From Pogostemon cablin (lineage: Eukaryota; Streptophyta; Magnoliopsida; Lamiales; Lamiaceae), in NCBI GenBank assembly GCA_023678885.1, contig CM042996.1, positions 12,520,602 through 12,584,601 on the forward strand: a stretch of DNA of 64,000 nucleotides, in the 5' to 3' direction. Under the pieces are notes generated by a model. It saw only the letters and a program-made list of their open reading frames with translations. It ran no database searches and was not told where the DNA came from. The translations under genes were made by a program, and so were the position numbers. Position 1 is the stretch's first letter, and each line of letters begins with the position of its first letter. This document shows, in pieces, positions 44,703 to 55,749 of the stretch.

Positions 44703-46449
44703 ATGGTAGCGCCACTGCCTGGCGAAGGCACCTCCCGACCCCCTAACCTCGCCTGATCGCTCCCCGAAACTGGCTGCTTTATCCACAACCCCTTGGTTTG
44801 AAGAACTGCTACACCGCAATCGAGCCTTCGCCGATGCTCCACTATCGGTCAGCGACGGAACTGATCGCCTGAACTTGGGATCGTCTACAGACACGACGCG
44901 ATGAGATGGAAAGCCTGCACACCCTAATCTGAGGGGTACACCAAACCCTAACTTGCACGATAATCCATCTGCTATAAACCTTAATCTGCATGGGTTCACT
45001 TCTGTCTATACGGAGAATACATCTGGGAGGTCGTCTGCTGATCGATCCTCTCCAATCAGAAACAGCAACGACCCCAAATTGTATGCCTCAAAGGTTGGCA
45101 TTGATGTCGACCCGTTTCTGAAAATCAAAATGGCCATATGCAAGGGGCCTCTTTCTGGCCCTGTGGCGAGGCCACTCGATAAAACAGGTGATATCCCTAC
45201 ACTATGTATTTCTAGTGAGTTCTATGAGAATCATAAAAAGTTATTTCGCAATTTGTGATTATCAGGGTACTTAATGCCAAGGGCTCTAAACCGCCATCGC
45301 AGAAGGATGTTGAGTTATTATTTAGGAGGGTTTTCTTGCTCAAGGATGTTTTGGCAATACCACTGGGAAGAGGGTATTATACGGTCTATATCCCCAATGA
45401 AGATATGAAGGTTAAAATTTTGAAAAGGAGATTCTTTGAGGATGGGGATACGCAACTGCGTGTGTAGCAATGGACGCCGACGTTTAATCCCTTTAAGAAT
45501 AAATCGTCTCTTGTGTCTATATGGGTGCGAATTTATGAACTACCAATGGAACTTTGGCATGAAGAAGTTATATGAAAATTGCATCAGTAGTTGGAGCCCC
45601 AATTCGAATTGATGATAGGGCAATCAATGGCTCTAGATGGTATTTTGCTAGGGTGTTGGTTGAGGCAGATATCTTGGAAGAGCTCCACAAGATGAAGAAT
45701 ATAGACACTTCAGATGCTGTGATCCGAATTTCTTTTGGATATGAAAATATCCCTGAATATTGTAAGTTTTGTCACATTCTTGGACATGATGTAACGGCAT
45801 GTTTGAAGAAAAAGATAAGAGGGAAAGTCGACGAAGGAAACAGGCATCCCATAAGGGGGTCAACAAACTTATTGGACAGGATGGTTTCTCGATCCCTAAG
45901 AAAGCATGAGCGAAGAAAGACACTCCCTCTAATCCACTGAAGGTCTCGAATACATTCCACGACCTTGCAGATGATGATAGGGAAGATCAGGGCAAGGGAG
46001 GAAAAAAAACAGATGAAATTGAGGATGAAGGAACTGATATGGAAGACAACTAGAATAAAGATTCTAAGGCTGAGAAAGAAAATACTGACCATGATGACGA
46101 TAAGGAAAGTCTCAGTGATATTGAGGAAGGGTCTGAATGTGAGCTGTTTGATGATAGTGGGCTGGAGGATGACCCAAGTAAAGATGAGCTGGCTCTTGTT
46201 GATAAGGAGGATGAACCAATTCCGTATGCAGTAGCTAGTCCAGCAATGGAGACTCACACTCCCAAAAATGATGAACGCTCCATCATTTTGCACCAGGATA
46301 CACCTTCTGTGATTGGCACTACCAGCAGTGCATCTAAGTTCGTGAATCCAGAGGCTTCTCTTACCAGGTCTCGAGCCCCGGGGGTGGTACATGTTCCCTC
46401 TGAAACAAAGATAAACATGAAAATGACTTCCACGGCCTCTAAGGACTAA
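44703..46449 (+). pseudogene. LINE ORF1 (DUF4283-like with zinc knuckle), frameshifted
   Basis: Pieces in shifting frames: MVAPLPGEGTSRPPNLA at 44703, then 44953-45258, 45255-45467 (LLFRRVFLLKDVLAIPLGRG, YYTVYIPNEDMKVKILKRRF), a WTPTFNPFKNKSSLVSIWVR stretch near 45470-45530, and 45572-45940 with ENIPEYCKFCHILGHDVTAC, a C-x2-C-x4-H-x4-C zinc knuckle. A Lys/Glu/Asp-rich tail runs to 46449. This is the nucleic-acid-binding ORF1 protein of plant L1 elements. Confidence 0.78.
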
Positions 46450-46494
46450 AAGGGTTTTACTAAACCGCCGAAGCACGGTAAGGGTAATAAAAAA

Positions 46495-49400
46495 TGATCA
46501 AAGCCCTTTTCTGGAACATTCGAGGGATTGAGAATGAAGCTTCTCAAATGACTCTTAAACAGCTTTGCCTGCGCCATAATCCGTTATGGCTAGCCATTGC
46601 CGAGCCTAAGGTACTAATTTTCTCTATTCCCTCTTATTATTGGGGAAGTATGTGGTTTCCCTTGTAGGTGTAAATCAACCATCGGATGCTCATCCTAATC
46701 TTTAGGTGTTCTGCAATTCTACTTATATTACAAATGCCCGGATCATATACTCTTCTTCCCAGATTGTCATTTGTAACTTTACTTTTGATTCTGTGGATAT
46801 GCGATGTGATTTTGTACATGCTAGCAATAATTATATTGCTAGACGAGATTTATCGGTGGATATTAATGCATTTCTACATCGATCTGTATTCTTCATGGGT
46901 TATTTTAATAAAACAATTGGTAATCATGAGAGACTTAATGCTACTCGGCATGATAATCTTAGTCCTATTGAATTTAAGGATTTTTTGAAAGTCACGGAAC
47001 TTCATGATTTGGACACGCATGGCGCCAGATTTACTTGGGTCTCTCGATCGATTTCTCGACGAATGCATGCTTCACGTATTGATAGAATTCTAATCTCTGA
47101 TGATATTATAGATAGGTGGGATTCTGTCACAGCTACTGCGCTAGCAAGACACAGCTCTTACCATACCCCAATTCTCTTAACTTGCAGCAACGCGATCAGC
47201 CCTCCTAAGCCATTTAGGTTTCAATCCATGTGGCTTAATGTTATGGGGTTTTATGTTATGGCTGTTACTTTATGGCAAAAAGACTTCATATCGCACAACC
47301 CTATCTCTAGATTTGCTGCAAAACTCAGGCGTCTGAAATTAGCTATTAAGCACTAGAATTCTCGGGACTTTGGCAACATTTTTGATGGTGTAGATCTTCT
47401 CTAAATTATTTGCAAAATGTCCAAAATCGTATAAATTCAGAAGGAGACAGTCATGAGCTATTCTCTGAGGAAGTGGAGGTGCATTTGTTGCTTAATGAGA
47501 AACTTACGGAGCAACATCAATTTTTCTCTCAGAAGCACAGAACTTCCTAGCTTAAAGATGGAGATCGTAACACATATTTCTTTCATAAGAAACAACTGGA
47601 GAAAAAGACGAGAGCTAGCATAAACTCGATGGTTATTGATGGGGGCACTACTGACAATGTTGGTGATATTGCGGAACACATTGTGCATTACTATACTAGC
47701 TTGTTTAGCAGACCAGAAGATACTCCGGATTTTGAGGTACTTCAATTTGTTAATCAGACCATTGATAATTCTGAAAACACTGCACTAGTTTACATGCCGT
47801 TTCAAGATGAGATAAAAAGGCAGTCATGGGCTTATCTGCAGATAGCGCTTCGGGACCGGATGGATTCAGAGGTAGCTTTTATCATAAGTGTTGGCACATA
47901 ATTGGTGATGACCTTTGTTTAGCTGTACAACACTTCTTTGAAACAACAACTATCCCTTCGGGGATTAATTGCAATTTCATTGTGCTTGTTCCGAAGGTAG
48001 AGGGAGCATAGAGGGTAGAGGATTTCAGACCTATCAACCTTTGTAACTTTCTATTCAAAATATTTACTAAGATTATTGCGAACAGATTGGGGCCAATCCT
48101 TCACGATAAACTGGGGCCGTATCAATATGGTTTTGTTCCCAATAGAAGTATACACCATTGCACTGCTTTAGCATCTAAGTGTTTTAACTGCCTTAACAAC
48201 TCTGTGGGAGGAAATGTGGTGTTCAAGATTGACATCCGAAAAGCTTTCGATACTATTAGATGGGATTTTCTTTTGTAAGTTCTGTGCAGAATGGGTATCT
48301 TAGCAAAATTTATCAGCATGATCAGGGGCATCTTCTCGTCGGCTAGGATCTCTATCCTAGTCAAAGGAACGCCTAATGGGTTTTTTAGTTGTGGCAGGGG
48401 GGTTCGGCAGGGAGACCCCTTATCTCCTTTATTATTCTGTATCGCGGAGGAAATCCTTAGCTTATGGATTCTCAAACTCACAAATGATGGAGTGATTTCA
48501 AAAGCCAGAGCTAATAGACAGTGCCCTTTTCCTTCATATCTCTTTTATACGGATGACATCATGCTTTTCTACAAGGTTGATAACAAATTTGTTAATGGCG
48601 TGAAACAAGTTTTGATAGGATATGCAAACATCTCAGGTTTGGCTTTCAACCCTCAAAAATCTAAAGTCTTTTATGGGAAGCATGTAACGCCATACACAAA
48701 GAGGAAGATACATGATGAAATGCTCATCCAGGAAGGGAGTCTCCCTTTTAAGTATCTTGGCATCCCGATTTTCCGTGGCTCTCCTAAAAATCAATATTTT
48801 AAGGAAGCTACGGATGATATTCTATCAAAATTTCAGTGGTGGAAAGGCAATACCCTCTCCATGGAGGGGAGAATTTGCTTAGTCAACTCAGTTATTATTT
48901 CATCTGTTGTTCATGTGATAATGATTTACAGGTGGCCACAGTATCAGCTTAAGCGCATAGAGGCAGCCTGTAGAAATTTTATTTGGAAGGGGGATATTAC
49001 TAAGTCCTACCATTTCACAGTGGCTTGGAGGAGGGTTTGTTGTCCTACGGCGGAAGGAGGTTTGGGGATTCGCTCTATCAAGGCTGCAAATGAAGCATAT
49101 CTGATGAAACTTGCATGGGACATCCTAACAAATTAGTCTTCCTTTGAATTGATATGAAATAGATGGTTTAAAGGTAGTAAACTCAAAAACGCATGCATTC
49201 CATCCTCTATCCGTACAGCATACTCGGTACATATTGAAAAGCTAATGGAAGAAGAGGTATGGATGGTAGGTTATGATTCAAAGGTGAGATTTTGGCCTGA
49301 TAATTGGATTGGGATACCTACTGCTGACCTAATAGAGATCCCGATGGAGCTCTGCTATCACTATGAGGAGAGAATAGAGGATTATTTGTATGATGGTGAT

Positions 49401-50626
49401 TGGCACTTTACGATTGAGTATACAACTGCATATCCTTTCATTGTAGATGCAATTCTTGCCACTTGCATGTCTCTAAACCTTCATGATCGCAGGATTTTGA
49501 TGAAATCTTTACAGGGTAATGTTACTTCAAAGGTAGCCTACCAGCGTATCAGGCCATCTTGGTAACTAATTGGGGTTCTTGGTTATGGGCAAATTTCATC
49601 CCTCCACGATGATTAATAACCTTATGGAAATCGGTTAGAGGTGTTCTTACTACTTGGATGTATTAACCAATAGAGGCTTTCATGGTCATTCACGATGTTA
49701 TCTATGTGAATCGGAGACTGAAACTACTGACCACATTTTCCTTCATTGCAGAATATCATCGAAGATTCTTTGTTATGTTTTGATAGGCTTTGGTTTTCAA
49801 AACTTGATCCCACTGGATCAAAGTTTCATTGGTTTTCTGCTGGATGCTATACGAATGGAGGGCAGCACTCAGATTATAAATTTGTGGAGGATGGCGATTG
49901 TTTCTTACTGCTGGACCATTTGGACCACTAGAAATGAACGAATGAATATCGAAAGGGACTCTGCAGAAGGGAACAGAACGTTGCGAGTTTCCTCCATCAC
50001 GACAACTGTTGCGGCGCTTATTAAGGAGGCAGGTAAGCTTCCTATTGGAACGATGCACAACAAGGTGGAGGATTTAGTAACCCTGAAATATTTTGGAGTG
50101 AAGAGAGTACCCAGGAAAGCTCCCAATATCATCTCACTTCGATGGCAACCACCTCCTTCAGGGTGGATCAAAGTGAATACAGACGGACATGCTTCTGGAG
50201 CACCAGGGGTGATCTCGGGTGGGGGCATATTCAGGACCAGCCGAGACTTTGCCAAGGGAAGTTTATGTGCGGTTATGGTTTTGGCTTTGCATTTGAAGTA
50301 GAGCTTGCTGTTGCGTTATGGTGATAGAATTGGCAGAAGGGAAAGGATGGAAATCCCCATGGTTAGAAATGGATTCCACCTTTGTCGTCTACGCTTTGGT
50401 TGATCCATCTCCGAAGGTTCCCTGGCGCCTATTAGCGAGATGGAGGAGGGCAAAAGATATTATCAGCACGATGAACTTCCATGTATCACACATATACAGG
50501 GATGGAAACACTGCAGTGGATGCCTTATCAGACGTTGGAGGAGATTTGGATTGGCATGATTCGGCACTGAGTTTTATTCATAGTTTTCTATTTATAATGA
50601 TATGGACTACGAGTATTTTCGTTTAA
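46495..50626 (+). pseudogene. LINE ORF2: endonuclease, reverse transcriptase, zinc domain, RNase H; broken
   Basis: ATG at 46495 gives MIKALFWNIRGIENEASQMT, the start of the AP-type endonuclease; HARFTWVSRS-like sequence near 47020-47040 and RIDRILISD near 47075 belong to it. RT: DSASGPDGFRGSFYHK near 47845, PKVEGA, FRPINLCN near 48025, GFVPNRSIHHCTAL, FKIDIRKAFDTIRWDFL near 48225-48275, GVRQGDPLSPLLFCI near 48400, and the catalytic YTDD near 48547 (usual FADD). The zf-RVT part is at about 49650-49770 (CYLCESETETTDHIFLHC). An RNase H domain (PPSGWIKVNTDGHASG; TMNFHVSHIYRDGNTAVDAL) ends it. Stops near 46666, 48010, 48278, 49134 and 49563, with frameshifts. Confidence 0.85.
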
Positions 50627-50740
50627 AGTAGTCAGCCTTGCATGGCTTTGCCGCCTGTGGCACCTATTTCATGAACATCTTCACTTGACCCCTGTTTTTA
50701 TTTCCTCTTTATATTATTGATCTATTTGACCATTTAAGTT

Positions 50741-51587
50741 ATAATTCACAATGTGTTCTATAGGTAAGTGTGTCGGTACGGGTGTCAGTTTCGATATTGA
50801 ACAAATTCCGTGTCAGTTTTGATGTTGGTATGGATCTTGTGCTATTCCGATTTAGGTATGAATGTTGATTTTGATATCGGTATGGATTCTGTGTCAGTTA
50901 CCATATTGGCAAGCATCGGCGAGCGATGGCCGGCAGCGACACTAGTGGGGAGGGGGAGTTAAGAGGGGTAGGGATTGGTTGGGGTGTGGGGGGTGTGGGA
51001 GTATCTATTTAAAATTAAGTAGAAGTATTTTGTGCATTTTAGGGTCCATTTGGGTAGAATTATTATAAAAGTTGTTTAATGTTGATATTAATATTCATTG
51101 GGTCCATTTTGAATAAATTTGCCTATTAGCACTAATTATTATATCTTCAAGGGCCCACACAAAACACTAATATAAGTACTCATTATACATTAAAGGTAAA
51201 TTATTCTGTGCAATCAGGTTCACTGTGCACGCACTTTTAAAAATTTATGCACTTATATAAATAAAAAAAAAATGAGACTATTTGGATCACATTATTATGA
51301 CTCAAATATAATCTGCCTCATTTGAGTTCTGTACTTCAAGTCGACATACTAATACATAACACACCACATATATGATATTTTATAAATTGTGGATTATCCA
51401 TTTTAATTACATATTTTTTTAAATTTTATTTTATGTTTATATTTTTTAAAAAAAATATCATATAAAAATATCGTAATGAGTTTGACAAGTTAAGAATTTG
51501 TTATGTCCAACTAGAATTTATCCAATCGCCGCCTCATAAATAAAATACTCGATAAATATCTCACCTTACCAATAAAATAATGAACTA
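50741..51587. other. AT-rich intergenic DNA
   Basis: No gene. Near 50770-50910 a diverged word (TCGGTA(C/T)GG, GTCAGTTTCGATAT) repeats, possibly an old DNA transposon remnant. The rest is AT-rich. Confidence 0.4.
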
Positions 51588-51772
51588 CTCCCTCCGTCCG
51601 CTGATAAGGTACCCATTTTGCCATTCTAGTCGTCCACTCTTAAGGTATCCATTTTCCCTTTTTAGTAAAAAGGTGCCACACATACCAACCACTCACTACA
51701 AATATAAAATATTAACACTCCTTAATCCACATGCAAAAAGAAAATGAGTACCTTATGGATGGACAGAGGGAG
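51588..51772. mobile_element. Stowaway MITE (185 bp)
   Basis: CTCCCTCCGTCCGC at the left, GATGGACAGAGGGAG at the right, TA at 51586-51587 and 51773-51774. Internal AAGGTACCCATTTT and GAGTACCTTATGG are part of the inverted ends. Confidence 0.88.
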
Positions 51773-51982
51773 TATAACCTAACAAACAATGGGTTGTGAT
51801 GGGTTAATATTGATGTAATTTAACCCACTTTTATATCTCTAATTGATCTAATCATCTGTTTATGTGACATTTCCTAATTCATGAACCATAAAAACATTCT
51901 AAAGACTAAAATTCCAAATAGTCCAACCAAATCTCCCTTAAAGAACCCTAGCAAATTCACTTGTTTTTATTTTGTCATAGGT
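51773..51982. other. Short AT-rich spacer
   Basis: No gene or repeat seen. Confidence 0.4.
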
Positions 51983-53484
51983 TGTGGGTTTTCTACGCAC
52001 TTCAATTTAATCCCCAAATGTGAAGGATATCAATTGTAGTGGCAAGCGACTAAGTTTAATTATGGAACCCACATGACTGCAAATTATTTACTTCTAAAAT
52101 TAATAACTTAATCAGAACAAGTAACCAATTTCTAGTTATTGTAAATTATTATCTAAATAATGAAAATTAAATAACTAATAAAATAAAAATCACAAAAGAA
52201 AGATTTAAAATTAATTCAAGAGAGAATAAACAATTCTAATGTAATCTGGTATAGATTAATTAATTTGAATTTGTAACCAGGTGGACTAACTCACTCGTCC
52301 ATTGGGCTCCTCACAAAAGTGAGTGACGTCCCAGGTTCGATTCCCATTGGGAACGAATAGGTGGAGAGTTATAAGGAGGCTTGGAGAAAGGGAAAGTAAA
52401 GGGTGCTTGGTGAAATAAATACTAACCATACTAACAACTAACATTTACCTATAAAAAAATATTAATTTGAATTCCTAAACTTCCAATTATCCATTCATGT
52501 TGATTTTATGAAAATACATCACATAACCCGGTTTTTCTACTGGATATGATCCAATTCAAAGTTAACAGTATAATCTAGTTTTAATCCTCAGGTGCGTGAA
52601 TATCACCAAGCCCCATTCCTAGATACTAACAAAGCAAACACAATACTTGCGGATGTACTGGGAATAACAAAGCAAACACAATACTCTGTCTCTCCAATTG
52701 ACTGATCTCCCCTTTGAATAGTACATGAATCTCCTTTGGTGTGGATAGATGATGGGATGGATGTAGATGAACTGAAAGATAGATGGGGAAGGGTGCAGAG
52801 AATACGAAGGAGCGATTATGTCTTCTCTTGTGTGTTGTGGTCTCCTTTTATACTTGTTTCTTATTCCATACTCTTCTTTTCTGTCTTTTCCTCAAGAAAT
52901 ATGCACAAAAATGTACTGGGAAGTGTAAATATGTTTTTGAATATAACAGGTCGCGACCTGACTAAAAAGGCGCCGCTCGGCACTCAACTCGAACTGATAT
53001 GCATATGGACATGCTGAGTCGTGGTCAAGCAGCATATGGCTGGAAAGCTGATGTCCCGAAAATTCTGTAGGACCCCAACTCGATCAGGTTTGACCACCAA
53101 GTAGTGGGACTTTGGTCCAGCTCGCCTTGAGCTCCTGCAGAGCTGCAAACTGCATTGCACGACCTCACTGTTTTGACCATAATATCCTTATAAAAACTCT
53201 AATTTGAGTGTTTCTTTCACCAAAAAGGATCCACTCTTCAGTGGCCTTCCAACCATATATCAAATGATCAATTTGGATTTCTATACGAACAAATAAAATT
53301 TATGCAATGTTGACATGTTTTTTTAACATTCTGTCCCACTTTTACTCTTCATTCCAACTTTGAACTTTTGATCATTTTTCTCAAATATATGAACATGTAA
53401 GAGAATTTTGCTAATAAACGACAACAATTCTCACAAAAACGTATTATATCGGACACTAAAACACACTAATTTTCTCTCTCAACA
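51983..53484 (-). mobile_element. LTR of the third Athila-like family (solo or truncated), with a SINE inside
   Basis: Matches the LTR at 20514-22257 at both ends: the left has CAATTTAATCCCCAAATGTG and GGATATCAATTGTAG, the right has GGACACTAAAACAC...CTCTCAACA. About 1.5 kb including a 189-bp SINE and its duplication. No primer site or coding part is next to it; a clear 5-bp duplication was not found, so it may be truncated. It contains GGTCGCGACC near 52953. Confidence 0.7.
52272..52460 (+). mobile_element. tRNA-derived SINE with 13-bp target duplication
   Basis: ATTAATTTGAATT flanks it on both sides (52259-52271, 52461-52473). Inside, GGTTCGATTCCC at about 52334-52345 is a perfect-looking RNA polymerase III box B, and GGTGGACTAACTC at about 52281 is a weak box A. 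It ends in an A-rich tail (ATAAAAAAAT). SINEs are copied by LINE machinery. Confidence 0.82.
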
Positions 53485-53876
53485 GCAGGCAATGTAATAA
53501 TGTCAGTGTTATCAGAAATGTTATCTACATCTTCTTCAACTTGTTTAGTTTCAGTTATGGCTTTTTTCAGAACTTGAAGAAGTTTCACCTTTGAAAACAA
53601 CAACAATTTTTCTATCATACGTAGGATCTTTTTGTGATAAATCTATTTTATAAGTTTTCAAAATACTCATAAGCTCATTATAAGTCTTCTTTATATAGCA
53701 CAAACTTTATCATTAAATCTCCTAAGAAACGTACGGAGAGTTTTGTTTACTAACCTGACATTGGAGATTAGATCTCCAAGTGATTACATTTCATTCACAA
53801 CCTCATTGAGCCGTTCATTGTAAGAAGAGATTGTCTCATTATCCTTAATCCTCAATCCCTCAAACTTTGTGTTAAG
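53485..53876 (-). pseudogene. Ty1/copia gag fragment
   Basis: On the minus strand: KFEGLRIKDNETISSYNERL then NEVVNEM, stop, SLGDLISNVRLVNKTLRTFL, RRFNDKVCAI, a typical copia gag (UBN2-type) helical region, then KGETSSSSEK. Two stops and a frameshift. The right end is cut by the Athila LTR at 53877 and the left end by the LTR ending at 53484. Confidence 0.78.
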
Positions 53877-55749
53877 TGATTAGCCAATTTGTTGTTGGGA
53901 TGACAATTTCAACAATTTATCGAATCATAGGGAGGTAGAGTGCTTAAGCGATCTCACGTTTCTTGTAATTTTATAGAGACGAATCATCAAAGGGGTTGTT
54001 TATCAAACAAATAAGAAAATAGTAATCAATGCAAATATACAAGCAATGATCAAACCAACAAGATAGATTGATTAAAAGTGATTTTCCAAATTGATTAAAA
54101 GTGAGATTAACAACACACAAGACGTTATAATTTTAGGAATTATGTATCAAATTCATATGTATCATGGATATAGGATTAAAGGGCAACACTAAGTTCACCT
54201 AAACTCCCTCTCGAGATGGATAGGATATGAATATTAAATAGCTCAATGGATTGGTTCTCACACAAACAATTCCAACTAGGTACTAAACTTGTAATGAGAG
54301 TCCCTTCACACGATTAATCAACCTCTCGATCAAACCAATCACAAGTTCCATCAAAGGGTTCTAAATTCTAAATGATTTCTCAATGTCTTTACAACTTATA
54401 ATTAAAAAGAAGTGTATGATGAATTGATTCAATTAACTATCCTAAACATTTAATTGATATCTCAATCTAATCACATGTTTATGACAATTAACCACACAAA
54501 TCAACAATACAAATCAAGCAATGAACAATCAATGATAGAAAATCATAGATCCAATCAACATATGAATTCAAATACACAAATTCCCAAAATTAACCAACAA
54601 CTCTCATGTAGCTAATCTCACAAGGGAGATTAGCCAACCATATTCAAAAGGAAATTAACATAGACATTAATATCCTTACAAATCATGATGAAACTATGAG
54701 GTTTAACTACAAAGTAATGATGGAAACTCCCTTGAAGTGCTTCAATGGTGATCTCCTTCCTTCCCTTGCAATTCTCCTCTCTTTCTTGCTTATTTTCTTC
54801 AATTGGATGAAGGTTTTGATGATGGGATGATGGTAGATCCAATGGATGGTGAATGGATGAAGATGATGGTGTGAAATGGAGAGAATGGTGTGTGATCTAT
54901 GTGTTTTTGGTGCAAACCCTTGGTGAAATCTCCAATCTCCTTTTAAATGTTGAACTTGAGGCTATTTATAGTCTCTCCAAGTTGGGCCACGAATTAAACA
55001 TCAAATGGGCTTTTTACACAGACTTACACATATTGTCAGGTGAAAATCCAGATTTTGGCCCAAAAAACATGCAACTCGAGTTGGCCTTACCCAATTCGAG
55101 TTGCAACTCGAGTTGGCCTTACCCAACTCGAGTTGCAACTCGAGTCGAGCTATGTTGTGTGTAACTCTAGTTGACTTGGCGGGACTCTGGTTGGTAACTC
55201 GTGCATCTGTCTGTTCGGTCGTGTTGCGAGGCTCTGAAACTGGATTGGCTACGGAAGGCAGCTCAACTCGAGCTAGCAACTTGAGTTGCAGCTTGCAAGT
55301 CAAGTTGGTTCACTGTACAATTTTTGGTCGCTGCCCTGCTCCTTACTCGACTCGAGATGCAAGTCGAGTTGGACATTGCAACTCGAGTTGGCTCACTGGA
55401 CAAATTCTGGACCCCAACTCAACCTTCTCTCAACTCGAGTTGTAAGTCGAGTTGGACCTTGCAACTCAAGTAAGCTCTCTGGATGATTTCTGGACCTTAA
55501 CTCGGCCTTCTCTCAACTTGGGTTGCACCTTGCAACTGGAGTTGTGTCCCGTGAGCCCGTTTCTTGCTCGTTTCAGCTCCCATCTCCATTTTTGCTCATT
55601 TTTCACCTGTTTTACATACGTTTAAGCTTATTCTCACACATTTTCATAAAAATACATAACACAACCAAATAACACATAAAATACAGGTAAAATAATATGA
55701 AAACGGACATAACTAGACACTAAAATCTAGGTGAAAATATCACTCATCA
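53877..55749 (-). repeat. 3' LTR of the minus-strand Athila element
   Basis: 1,873 bp. Minus-strand ends are TGATGAGTGATATTTTCACC and ATTGGCTAATCA, the same ends as the plus-strand Athila LTR. Longer by about 350-390 bp, mainly from the CAACTCGAGTTG cluster. Confidence 0.88.
55067..55545. repeat. Cluster of CAACTCGAGTTG palindromes in the minus-strand Athila LTR
   Basis: Five exact copies of the 12-base palindrome CAACTCGAGTTG (near 55070, 55100, 55128, 55378, 55432) and more than ten variants (GCAAGTCGAGTTGG, CAACTCGAGCTAG, CAACTTGAGTTGC, CAACTTGGGTTGC). Spacing is uneven. One near-exact tandem pair with GGCCTTACCC between lies at 55075-55135. Confidence 0.87.

Larger units (their letters stand above)
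44640..50740 (+). mobile_element. L1-type LINE with RNase H domain, degenerate
   Basis: Two gene regions in the order of plant L1 LINEs: ORF1 (44703-46449) and ORF2 (46495-50626). A CT-rich stretch near 44630-44660 may be the 5' end. The 3' end is uncertain: no clear poly(A) or target duplication was found, so the borders are approximate. Confidence 0.8.

Noticed and set aside
52334..52345. Possible tRNA gene (box B present)
   Set aside because: Flanked by a 13-base duplication and an A-rich tail, box A is weak, and no cloverleaf is evident; it is a SINE.
54630..55445. Open frames over the CAACTCGAGTTG cluster
   Set aside because: They arise from the repeated word and the LTR; no domain.
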